A DNA stretch of 64,000 bases from Achromobacter sp. UMC71 (GTDB lineage: Bacteria > Pseudomonadota > Gammaproteobacteria > Burkholderiales > Burkholderiaceae_B): NCBI RefSeq assembly GCF_014170305.1, contig NZ_LZZT01000008.1, forward strand, positions 1-64,000, given 5' to 3'. Shown in pieces: positions 22,649 through 31,175 of this stretch. The position numbers were made by a program, and so were the translations under genes. Position 1 is the first letter of the stretch. Each line of letters opens with the position of its first letter. The notes beneath the pieces were generated by a model. The model was given only the letters and a program-made list of their open reading frames with translations, was not told where the DNA came from and did not search any database.

Positions 22649-24094
22649 ATGACGCATGGCATACATGGTAAGCAACGCTGGTGGGCCCTGATGGTGCTTT
22701 GTCTGGGCGTATTGATGATCGTGCTGGACACGACCATCGTCAACGTCGCCCTGCCCTCCATCCGCGAAGACCTGCATTTCACCGAAACGTCCCTGGTGTG
22801 GGTGGTGAACGCCTACATGCTGACGTTCGGCGGCTTTCTGCTGCTGGGCGGACGGCTGGGCGACCTGCTGGGCCACCGCCGCATGTTCCTGGCGGGGCTG
22901 ACGCTGTTCACCGCGGCCTCGCTGGCCTGTGGGCTGGCGCAGGGCCAGACGCTGCTGATCGCGGCCCGGGCCGTGCAGGGGTTGGGCGGCGCGGTGGTAT
23001 CGGCGGTGTCGCTGTCGCTGATCATGAACCTGTTCACCGAGGCCGGCGAACGCGCCCGCGCCATGGGGGTGTACGGTTTCGTCTGCGCGGGCGGCGGCAG
23101 CATCGGCGTGCTGCTGGGCGGGCTGCTGACCAGCGCGCTGTCGTGGCACTGGATCTTCCTGGTCAACATCCCCATCGGCGTGCTGGTCTATGCGCTGTGC
23201 CTGCGGCTGCTGCCGGCAGCCAGGGCCGTGGCGGGCGGCGGCAAGCTGGACGTGGCGGGCGCGGTCACCGTTACGGCGTCGCTGATGCTGGCGGTGTATG
23301 CCGTGGTGAACGGCAACGAGGCCGGCTGGATGTCGGTGCAATCGCTGGGCTTGCTATGCGCGGCGGTGGTGTTGATGGCGCTGTTCCTGTTGATCGAAGC
23401 GCGCGTCGCCGAGCCGCTGATGCCGCTGGCGTTGTTCCGCCTGCGCAACGTGGCCACGGCCAACGTGGTCGGCGTGCTGTGGGCCGCGGCCATGTTCGCC
23501 TGGTTCTTCGTGTCGGCCTTGTACATGCAGCTGGTGCTGGGCTATGACGCGATGCAGGTGGGCCTGGCGTTCCTGCCGGCCAACCTGATCATGGCGGCGT
23601 TTTCGCTGGGGCTGTCGGCCAAGCTGGTGATGCGCTTTGGCATCCGCGGGCCGCTCACCACCGGCCTGCTGCTGGCCGCGCTGGGGCTGGCGCTGTTCGC
23701 CCGGGCGCCCATCGGCGGCAGCTTTGTGGCCGACGTGATGCCGGGCATGCTGCTCTTGGGGCTGGGCGCGGGCATCGCCTTCAACCCCATGCTGCTGGCG
23801 GCCATGAGCGATGTCGAACCCAGCCAGTCCGGCTTGGCGTCCGGCGTGGTCAATACGGCCTTCATGATGGGCGGGGCGCTGGGGCTGGCGGTGCTGGCCA
23901 GCCTGGCCGCGGCCCGCAGTGCCGCGCTGGCGGCGGGCGGCGCGGCGCCCGCCGCGGCGTTGAATGGCGGCTATCAGCTGACCTTCCTGGCTGGCGCCGC
24001 GATCGCCGCGGTGGCCGGCCTGCTCAGCGGCATACTGGTGCGTTCACGCAACCGGGACCTGCCCGCCCACGGCGACGCCCCGCCCGCGCACTGA
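22649..24094 (+). CDS. DHA2-family MFS drug efflux transporter
   Basis: The 481-residue inner-membrane protein has 14 hydrophobic segments and the DHA2 (EmrB/QacA) motif C-like LDTTIVNVALPSI near residues 27-39. The motif A-like GGRLGDLLGHRRMF is between helices 2 and 3. It should export drugs or toxic compounds by proton antiport. The start at 22649 has AGGA upstream; an open frame from 22580 is not needed. No membrane-fusion partner gene is adjacent, so it acts as a single-component pump. Confidence 0.88.
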   Translation: MTHGIHGKQRWWALMVLCLGVLMIVLDTTIVNVALPSIREDLHFTETSLVWVVNAYMLTFGGFLLLGGRLGDLLGHRRMFLAGLTLFTAASLACGLAQGQTLLIAARAVQGLGGAVVSAVSLSLIMNLFTEAGERARAMGVYGFVCAGGGSIGVLLGGLLTSALSWHWIFLVNIPIGVLVYALCLRLLPAARAVAGGGKLDVAGAVTVTASLMLAVYAVVNGNEAGWMSVQSLGLLCAAVVLMALFLLIEARVAEPLMPLALFRLRNVATANVVGVLWAAAMFAWFFVSALYMQLVLGYDAMQVGLAFLPANLIMAAFSLGLSAKLVMRFGIRGPLTTGLLLAALGLALFARAPIGGSFVADVMPGMLLLGLGAGIAFNPMLLAAMSDVEPSQSGLASGVVNTAFMMGGALGLAVLASLAAARSAALAAGGAAPAAALNGGYQLTFLAGAAIAAVAGLLSGILVRSRNRDLPAHGDAPPAH

Positions 24095-24258
24095 ACGGCG
24101 CCATGGCGGGCCCTGCCGGCACAGCCACGTGTCAGGCAACGCCCGCCGCTGCCGCGCAGCCGGTGCGTCGTGGCCGCGCCACGGCTTTTGAATTCTTTAC
24201 GATCGCGGCGCAGGGCTTGCAGTAATCTGGCTGCGCCCCTACTCCAGGAAGCCCCGCC

Positions 24259-25440
24259 ATGACATTCCTTGCCAGCGCCAACCTGTTGCGCCGCCGGGAC
24301 GGCCACGAAGCCCGCGTCACCTTCGTCGAGCTGTTCTTCGACCTGGTCTATGTCTTCGCCGTTACCCAGCTTTCCCACAGCCTGCTGCACGACCTGACGC
24401 TGATGGGCGCCATCCACACGCTGGTGCTGTGGTTCGCCGTCTGGCTGGGCTGGCAATACACCTGCTGGGTCACCAACTGGTTCGACCCGGACGCCCTGCC
24501 GATGCGGCTGATGCTGTTCGGCGTCATGCTGGCGGGCCTGGTGGCCGCGGCGGTCCTGCCCGGCGCCTTTGGCGATACCGGCCTGATCTTCGCGATCTGC
24601 TATGTGCTGATCCAGGTGGGCCGCACGCTGTTCGTGGTGCTGCATCTGGGCCCAGCGCATCCGCTGGCACCGAACTTTCGCCGCATGCTGGGCTGGCTGT
24701 GCATTTCCGCCGTGCTCTGGATCGCGGGCGGTCTGGCGCAAGGCGACGCGCGGCTGGTCCTGTGGGCCTTGGCGGTGGCCTGCGAATACCTGTCGCCCAT
24801 GACCGGTTTCTGGCTGCCGGGCCTGGGGCGTTCGACCACCCGCGACTGGACCATCGAAGGCGGCCACCTGGCCGAGCGCTGCCAGCTGTTCGTCATCGTC
24901 GCGCTGGGCGAGACGCTGCTGATCACCGGCGCCACGCTGAGCGAGCATCCGCGCTGGGACGCGCCCACCCTGATCGCGCTGCTGGCCGCCTTTCTGGGCA
25001 CGGCGGCGATGTGGTGGGTGTACTTCGACACCAGCAGCAAGGACGGCAGCCACGCCATCGCGCACCACGCCGATCCGGGCCGGGTGGGCGCCTATTTCCA
25101 TTACGTGCATGTGATCCTGATTGCCGGGGTGATCGTATCGGCGGTGGCCAATGAACTGGTCATCCTGCACCCGGACGGCCGCATCGTCGCGCCGGCGGCT
25201 GCCGCGCTGATCGGCGGACCCGCGCTGTATCTGCTGGGCAATGGCATCTACAAGACCGTGGTTTACGGGCGCTTTCCGCTGTCGCACGTGGTCGGCCTGG
25301 TGCTGCTGGCGGTGCTGGCGCCGGTAGCCTTCGTGACCGACAACCTGATGGTGGGCGGGCTGACCACGCTGATCATGATTCTGGTGGCGGCCTGGGAAAG
25401 CGTGTCGCGCCGCAAGGCGCACGGGCAGCACGCCGCCTAG
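24259..25440 (+). CDS. Low-temperature requirement A (LtrA) family membrane protein
   Basis: The 393-residue protein starts with the LtrA hallmark VTFVELFFDLVYVFAVTQLS (about residues 20-39) and has about ten to twelve membrane helices. LtrA was named in Listeria for growth at low temperature; its molecular function is unknown. Length and motifs are complete. The stop codon lies inside the inverted repeat at 25437-25479. Confidence 0.88.
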   Translation: MTFLASANLLRRRDGHEARVTFVELFFDLVYVFAVTQLSHSLLHDLTLMGAIHTLVLWFAVWLGWQYTCWVTNWFDPDALPMRLMLFGVMLAGLVAAAVLPGAFGDTGLIFAICYVLIQVGRTLFVVLHLGPAHPLAPNFRRMLGWLCISAVLWIAGGLAQGDARLVLWALAVACEYLSPMTGFWLPGLGRSTTRDWTIEGGHLAERCQLFVIVALGETLLITGATLSEHPRWDAPTLIALLAAFLGTAAMWWVYFDTSSKDGSHAIAHHADPGRVGAYFHYVHVILIAGVIVSAVANELVILHPDGRIVAPAAAALIGGPALYLLGNGIYKTVVYGRFPLSHVVGLVLLAVLAPVAFVTDNLMVGGLTTLIMILVAAWESVSRRKAHGQHAA

Positions 25441-25479
25441 GGCCTGTTCACACTAGAAGGCGCCTCGCAAAGGCCCTAG
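25437..25479. repeat. Stop-codon-associated inverted repeat
   Basis: CTAGGGCCT (25437-25445) and AGGCCCTAG (25471-25479) are exact inverted complements. The left half continues GTTCACACTAGAAGG, matching the element at 53609-53684. It may serve as a terminator-like structure after ltrA and for the convergent IclR gene, but there is no T tract. Confidence 0.6.
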
Positions 25480-25490
25480 CCTGGCCATCC

Positions 25491-26336
25491 TCAGCCTCCG
25501 GGCTGATGCTGCGCCAGCACCTCGCTCATGGACTGCGCGGCGCCTTGCAGCACCGGCACCGCGCGCAGCAGATCGTCCAGCATCAGCCGGGCCGTGGGCG
25601 CGTGGCAGGCCACCGCCGCCACCACCCGGTCCTGCGCGTCGCGCACCGGCACGGCCACCGCGCTCATACCGCGCACGAATTCCTCGTTGTCGATACCGAT
25701 GCCGCGCGCGGCTAGGCGCTCCAGTTCCGCTTCCAGCCGCGCGGGGTCGGTCAGCGTGCGCGGCGTGTTGCGCGTCAGCGGCAGGCGTGCCAGGACGCGG
25801 CCGCGTTCCAGCCGGTTCATGGACGCCAGGAACAGCTTGCCGCTGGCGGTGCAGTGCATCGGCACGTGGCTACCCACCGCGAAGAACAGCCGCAGCGGCT
25901 CGGCGGTTTCGACACGTTCCATATAGACGACCTGGTCGCCGTCGGGCGCGGTCAGGTTGCAGGTTTCGCCCAGCTTGCCGACCAGCTGCGCCAGCACCGC
26001 GCGGCAGGCCCGGGTGAAGGCGGACGCGCGCAATGTGGATAGCGCCAGTGCGGTGGCTTGCGGGCCGGGGACGAAGCCGTTTTCAGTAGGCGTGGCCGCG
26101 GCGTAACCGGCACGCTGCATCGCCGCCAACAGCCGCATCAGGGTGGACTTGGGCATCTCCAGCCGCTGCGCCAGTTGCGCCAGCGTGGGCGGATGCTGCG
26201 CCCGCGCCAGGTAGTCCAGCACCCGCAGCGCGCGCAGGGACCGGGCGTCGTCCGGCGGCTCGGCGCCATCTCCCGCGACGGCCTGCGGCGATGCTGCACT
26301 GCGATTTTGAAACCGAAGAGGCATGTTCTGTTCCAT
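25491..26336 (-). CDS. IclR-family transcriptional regulator
   Basis: The 281-residue protein has an N-terminal winged helix (RALRVLDYLARAQHPPTLAQ, then LAQRLEMPKSTLMRLLAAM) and an IclR effector domain with GETCNLTAPDGDQVVYMERV, MHCTASGKLFLA and the late GMSAVAVPV. IclR proteins repress or activate catabolic genes in response to small acids. It is divergent from the GMC oxidoreductase gene and probably regulates it and the following transporter. Two starts are possible (26336 or 26324); both give the same domains. Confidence 0.85.
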   Translation of the reverse strand: MEQNMPLRFQNRSAASPQAVAGDGAEPPDDARSLRALRVLDYLARAQHPPTLAQLAQRLEMPKSTLMRLLAAMQRAGYAAATPTENGFVPGPQATALALSTLRASAFTRACRAVLAQLVGKLGETCNLTAPDGDQVVYMERVETAEPLRLFFAVGSHVPMHCTASGKLFLASMNRLERGRVLARLPLTRNTPRTLTDPARLEAELERLAARGIGIDNEEFVRGMSAVAVPVRDAQDRVVAAVACHAPTARLMLDDLLRAVPVLQGAAQSMSEVLAQHQPGG

Positions 26337-26541
26337 TTCCCCGTTGGCGCGCGGATCGCGCTTTCTTTCGTCCGACCGCTTCCTAGAATCGTCATAGATG
26401 CAGCCTGCGCGCGCATCGCGCCGATCCCGTTCTGCGGGCCAGTATATAAGTGCGCGGCGCGGCGGCAAGCAGGGTAAACACGCCATCCGTCCGGGTTACG
26501 CGACCCGTTCACGCATGGCCGCGCCAGGGAGAAAACCAGAC

Positions 26542-28209
26542 ATGTCTGATGCCGTGGACTACATCGTGGTGGGGGCCGGCTCAGCCGGCTGCGTGCTGGC
26601 CAACCGCCTGAGCGCGAACGGCGAACACAGCGTCCGCCTGCTGGAAGCCGGCCCGCCGGACCGCTCGCCGTGGATCCACATTCCCATCGGCTATGGCAAG
26701 ACCATGTTCCACAAGGTGGTGAACTGGGGTTACTACACCGACCCCGATCCCAACATGCTGGGCCGCCGCATCTACTGGCCGCGCGGCCGCACGCTGGGCG
26801 GCTCCAGCGCCATCAACGGCCTGATCTACATCCGCGGCCAGCGACGCGACTACGACGCCTGGGCCGCGGCCGGCAACCCCGGCTGGCGCTGGGAAGACTG
26901 CCTGCCCTACTTCCGCAAACTGGAAAACAATGACCTGGGCCCGGGCGCCACGCGCGGCACCGAAGGTCCGCTGAACGCCACCTCCATCAAGACGCCGCAT
27001 CCGCTGGTGGAAGGCCTGATCGCCGCGGCCGGCACGCTGGGCGTGCCGCGGGTGCAGGACTTCAATACGGGGGAGCAGGACGGCGTGGGCTATTACCAGC
27101 TGACCACCCGCAATGGCCGCCGCTGCTCCACCGCCGTGGCCTATCTGCGTCCGGCGCAAGACCGCGCCAACCTGCGGATCGAAACCGGCGCCCACGCCAT
27201 GGCGGTGCTGTTCGAAGGCAGCCGCGCGGTCGGGGTGCGCTACCGCCAGGGCGGCCAAGTGCGCACGCTGCGGGCGCGCCGCGAAGTGCTGCTGTGCGCC
27301 GGCGCCTTGCAGTCGCCGCAGCTGCTGCAACTGTCCGGTGTGGGGCCGGCGGCGCTGCTGCGCCAGTTCGGCATCCCTGTGATACGCGACCTGCCCGGGG
27401 TGGGCGAAAACCTGCAGGACCACCTGCAGATCCGGCTGATCTACGAAACGCGCCAACCCATCACCACCAACGACCAGCTGCGCACCTGGCATGGGCGGGT
27501 CGGCATGGGGCTGCAATGGCTGCTGTTCCGCGGCGGGCCGCTGGCCGTGGGCATCAACCAGGGCGGGCTGTTCTGCCGGGTGGATCCGGCCAGCACCAGC
27601 CCCGACACGCAATTCCATTTCGCCACCCTGTCGGCCGATATGGCGGGCGGCAAGGTGCACCCGTTTTCAGGCTGCACCTATTCGGTTTGCCAGTTGCGGC
27701 CGTCGTCGCGCGGCACGGTGCGCTTGCGCAGCGCCGATCCGTTCGAGGCGCCGTCGATGCAGCCCAACTACCTGTCCACCGAACTGGACCGCCGCATGAC
27801 GGTGGCAGCAGTGAAGTACGCGCGCCGCCTGGCCGCCACCGAGCCGCTGGCCGGCCTGATGAAACGGGAATTCCGGCCGGGCCCCGAAGTTCAGGGCGAC
27901 GACGAGATCCTGCACTTCTGCCGCGAGTACGGCGCCACCATCTTCCACCCGTCCGGCACGGCCAAGATGGGCCCCCGCAGCGATCCGCTGGCGGTGGTGG
28001 ACGAGCGCCTGCGCGTGCACGGCGTGGACGGCTTGCGGGTGGTGGACTGCTCCATCATGCCGACGCTGGTGTCCGGCAATACCAATGTGCCGGTGGTGAT
28101 GCTGGCCGAGCGCGCGGCCGACTTCATCCTGCAGGACCTGCAAGCCGCGCGCTGGCGCGCCCAGGCGCAGCCGCAGGCCGAGCGTCCGGCCCAGAAGCAA
28201 GCCGCGTGA
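26542..28209 (+). CDS. GMC-family flavin oxidoreductase (choline dehydrogenase-like)
   Basis: The 555-residue enzyme has the FAD-binding motif YIVVGAGSAGCVLANRL at 7-23 and the GMC signature region GRTLGGSSAINGLIYIRGQ. The C-terminal active-site residues are His about 469 in FHPSGTAKMG and Asn about 513 in SGNTNVP. It oxidises an alcohol to an aldehyde or ketone; the substrate cannot be read from the sequence. The start at 26542 begins the FAD domain directly and has AGGGAG upstream. It is followed after 108 bases by an MHS-type transporter, suggesting uptake and oxidation of one compound under IclR control. Confidence 0.9.
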   Translation: MSDAVDYIVVGAGSAGCVLANRLSANGEHSVRLLEAGPPDRSPWIHIPIGYGKTMFHKVVNWGYYTDPDPNMLGRRIYWPRGRTLGGSSAINGLIYIRGQRRDYDAWAAAGNPGWRWEDCLPYFRKLENNDLGPGATRGTEGPLNATSIKTPHPLVEGLIAAAGTLGVPRVQDFNTGEQDGVGYYQLTTRNGRRCSTAVAYLRPAQDRANLRIETGAHAMAVLFEGSRAVGVRYRQGGQVRTLRARREVLLCAGALQSPQLLQLSGVGPAALLRQFGIPVIRDLPGVGENLQDHLQIRLIYETRQPITTNDQLRTWHGRVGMGLQWLLFRGGPLAVGINQGGLFCRVDPASTSPDTQFHFATLSADMAGGKVHPFSGCTYSVCQLRPSSRGTVRLRSADPFEAPSMQPNYLSTELDRRMTVAAVKYARRLAATEPLAGLMKREFRPGPEVQGDDEILHFCREYGATIFHPSGTAKMGPRSDPLAVVDERLRVHGVDGLRVVDCSIMPTLVSGNTNVPVVMLAERAADFILQDLQAARWRAQAQPQAERPAQKQAA

Positions 28210-28317
28210 CGACAACCCGCGCCACGCAAACCCACCACCAGGATCGAACCGCATGAGATAGCGATTTCCGCGGAACGGCGCCACAGAGCGCCGCCCGCCC
28301 CACCAAAGGAGACAGGC

Positions 28318-29652
28318 ATGGCCAAGCAGAACGAAACCGCGGTGCGCAAAGTCGTCGCCGCGTCGCTGATCGGCGCCACCATCGAGTGGTACGACTTTTT
28401 CCTGTACGGCGTGGTCGCCGGCATCGTGTTCAACAAGCTGTACTTCCCTACCGGCGATCCGCTGGTGTCCACCATGCTGGCCTACACCACCTTCGCGGTG
28501 GGCTTCATCACCCGGCCGCTGGGCGGGCTGATCTTCGGCCATTTCGGCGACCGCATCGGCCGCAAGAGCATGCTGGTGATGACGCTGATGATCATGGGGA
28601 TTTCGACCTTCCTGATCGGCCTGGTGCCCACCTACGACACCATCGGCCTCTGGGCGCCGATCCTGCTGCTGCTGTTGCGGGTGTTCCAGGGCATCGGCCT
28701 GGGCGGCGAATGGGGCGGCGCGGTACTGATGGCCTATGAATACGCCCCGCCGGGCAAGAAGGGCTTTTACGCGTCGCTGCCGCAGATCGGGCTGGCGATC
28801 GGACTGTGCCTGGCCTCGGGCACGGTGGCGCTGTTGTCCACGCTGCTGACCGATGCGCAGTTCATGGCCTGGGGCTGGCGCGTCGCGTTCCTGGCGTCCG
28901 CCGCGATGGTGCTGGTGGGCATGTACATCCGCTTGAACATCAAGGAAACGCCCGAGTTCACCGCGGTCAAGCGCGACAACGCCGAAAGCCGCATTCCCTT
29001 CATGGACATGATGCGCCGTTATCCCGGCAACGTCGCCAAGGGCATGGGCGCGCGTTACATCGACGGGGTGTTCTTCAATGTGTTCGGGGTATTTTCGATC
29101 TCGTACCTGACGCAGACGCTGCAGATATCGCGCAGCGAAGCCCTGATCGGCGTCATGGCCGCCGCGCTGGTGATGTGCTTTTTCATTCCCTACTTCGGCC
29201 GGCTGTCCGACCGCATCGGGCGCACGCGGGTGTATTGCTGGGGCTCGCTGATCACGGCCATATCCGCCTTTCCGGGATTCTGGCTGATGCTCAACAGCGA
29301 GGGCAACATGATGCTAGTGTGGCTGGCCATCATCATTCCTCTGGGCATTCTGTATGCCGCCGTCTATGGGCCCGAGGCCGCGCTGTTCTGCGAGCTGTTC
29401 GACGCCAAGGTGCGCTACACCGGCATCTCGTTCGTGTACCAGTTCTCGGGCATTTTCGCCTCGGGCATCACGCCCATCATCGCCACGGCCCTGCTCAAGA
29501 GCGGCGGCGGTCAGCCCTGGCTGATCTGCCTGTACGTGCTGTTCGCGGGCGTGGTATCGGCGCTGTGCGCGTGGCTGATCGGGCGCGGCGGCCGGACGTC
29601 TGCGCAGGAAACGGCAGCCCCCGTCGGCGCCGCCGCCCTGCGCAAGGCGTAA
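28318..29652 (+). CDS. MHS-family MFS transporter
   Basis: The 444-residue, 12-helix protein belongs to the metabolite:H+ symporter branch of the MFS (ShiA/ProP/KgtP type). It starts with the branch hallmark GATIEWYDFFLYG and has GHFGDRIGRKSMLV between helices 2 and 3 and GGEWGGAVLMAYEYAP after helix 4. It imports a carboxylate or similar polar metabolite with protons. GGAG lies upstream of the ATG. It probably supplies the substrate of the GMC oxidoreductase gene before it. Confidence 0.88.
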   Translation: MAKQNETAVRKVVAASLIGATIEWYDFFLYGVVAGIVFNKLYFPTGDPLVSTMLAYTTFAVGFITRPLGGLIFGHFGDRIGRKSMLVMTLMIMGISTFLIGLVPTYDTIGLWAPILLLLLRVFQGIGLGGEWGGAVLMAYEYAPPGKKGFYASLPQIGLAIGLCLASGTVALLSTLLTDAQFMAWGWRVAFLASAAMVLVGMYIRLNIKETPEFTAVKRDNAESRIPFMDMMRRYPGNVAKGMGARYIDGVFFNVFGVFSISYLTQTLQISRSEALIGVMAAALVMCFFIPYFGRLSDRIGRTRVYCWGSLITAISAFPGFWLMLNSEGNMMLVWLAIIIPLGILYAAVYGPEAALFCELFDAKVRYTGISFVYQFSGIFASGITPIIATALLKSGGGQPWLICLYVLFAGVVSALCAWLIGRGGRTSAQETAAPVGAAALRKA

Positions 29653-29661
29653 GCCCGCACA

Positions 29662-31170
29662 TCAGCCTCGCGGGGCGGGTGCCGGTTCAAGGGCGGGTGC
29701 CGCCGCGGGATGGCGCGACTGCTCTATCGCCCGCTCCGCGGTCGGCGCGGGCGCTGACGCCGGCCAGCCGCCGCCCAGCGCCTTGAACAAGGTGGCCAGC
29801 GCCGCCTGGCGCTGGGTCGCCACCTCGATGTAGGACAGCTGGTCCGCGAAGGCGCGGCGCTGCGCGTCCAGGTAGCGCAGGTGGCTGTCGACGCCGCCGC
29901 GATAGCGCGCTTCGGACAGGCGCTGGGCCTCGGCGCTGGTCTGGGCCAGCGCGCGGCGCGATTGCTCTTCGCGCCGCAGCGTGTCGGTAGCAGCCAGCGC
30001 ATCGGACACATCGCGGAAGGCCGACTGGATGGTCTGTTCGTACTGCGCCACAGCGATGTCGCGGCGCACGTTGGCCAGGTCCAGGTTGGCGGTGTTGCGG
30101 CCCCCGGCGAAGATCGGCAGCGTGATCTGCGGCGTGAACGACCAGGCGCGCTGGCCGCCGTCGAACAGGTTCGACAGTTCGGCGCTGGAACTGCCGAACA
30201 GGCCGGTCAGCGAAATGCTGGGAAAGAACGCGGCGCGGGCTGCGCCGATGCTGGCATTGCGCGACTGCAACTGGTGTTCGGCGGCGCGGATGTCCGGCCG
30301 GCGTTCCAGCAATTCAGACGGCGCGCCAGCCGAGATTTCCTGCACCAAGGGGGCCGCGGCGATCAGGCCCTTGGGCAGGAACGGGCCCAGGTCGCCCACC
30401 CCCACCAGCAGCGCCAGCGCGTTGCCGGCCTGGCGGGCTTCGCGGTCGATGCGTTCCAGGTCGGCGCGCGCCTGTTCGGCCAGGCCCAGCGCCTCCTGGT
30501 AGTCCAGCGCCGTGGCCGCGCCGGCCTGGCGCCGTTTGGCGGTCAGGGCCAGCGAGGCCTCGCGGCTGTCCAGCGTCTGGCGCGTGACCTGCAGGCGGCG
30601 CAGCGCGCTGTCGCGCGCCAGATAGGCCTGGATCACCTCGGCCACCAGGCTGATCTGGGCGCCGCGTGCGTTGGCCTCGGTGGCCAGGTATTCCTGCAAG
30701 GCGGCGTCCGACAGGCTGCGCACGCGGCCGAACAGGTCGATCTCGAACGATGCCAGGCCCACCCCGGCCTGGTAGCTGCTCTGCACCCCGGCGTTGCCGC
30801 TGGCGTTCAGGTCGCCCGGCACGCGCTGGCGCGTGCCGGCGCCCTGGGCGTTGATACCCGGCAACTGGTCCGCGCGCTGCACCCGGTACTGGGCTCGCGC
30901 AGCTTCGATGTTGAGCAGCGACTGGCGCAGGTCGCGGTTGTTGTCCAGCGCCAGCGCCACCAGCCGGCGCAGGTCTTCGTCAACGACGAACGACTGCCAG
31001 TCCAGGGTGGCGGCCGCCGACGGCGTGCCGTTCTGGCCGCCGGCCGGCTGGTTCCAGGTGGCCGGTACCGGCGCGTCGGGCCGTTGGTACACGGGCGCCA
31101 TCGAGCAGCCGGCCAATACCGCCGCCAGGACCGCGGCGCCCAGCCGCGAAACTAAAAAAGTCGCTTTCAT
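29662..31170 (-). CDS. RND outer-membrane efflux lipoprotein (OprM/NodT family)
   Basis: The 502-residue precursor has a lipoprotein signal with C22 in the lipobox (AAVLAGC) and two outer-membrane-efflux repeats (about residues 75-270 and 290-470). The typical RVQRADQLPGINAQG, ERRPDIRAAEHQL and FTPQITLPIFAGGRN segments are present. It forms the trimeric exit duct for the RND pump encoded upstream. The start at 31170 begins the signal peptide, 5 bases after the pump's stop codon. It is the last gene of the three-gene efflux operon. Confidence 0.92.
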   Translation of the reverse strand: MKATFLVSRLGAAVLAAVLAGCSMAPVYQRPDAPVPATWNQPAGGQNGTPSAAATLDWQSFVVDEDLRRLVALALDNNRDLRQSLLNIEAARAQYRVQRADQLPGINAQGAGTRQRVPGDLNASGNAGVQSSYQAGVGLASFEIDLFGRVRSLSDAALQEYLATEANARGAQISLVAEVIQAYLARDSALRRLQVTRQTLDSREASLALTAKRRQAGAATALDYQEALGLAEQARADLERIDREARQAGNALALLVGVGDLGPFLPKGLIAAAPLVQEISAGAPSELLERRPDIRAAEHQLQSRNASIGAARAAFFPSISLTGLFGSSSAELSNLFDGGQRAWSFTPQITLPIFAGGRNTANLDLANVRRDIAVAQYEQTIQSAFRDVSDALAATDTLRREEQSRRALAQTSAEAQRLSEARYRGGVDSHLRYLDAQRRAFADQLSYIEVATQRQAALATLFKALGGGWPASAPAPTAERAIEQSRHPAAAPALEPAPAPRG

Positions 31171-31175
31171 GGATC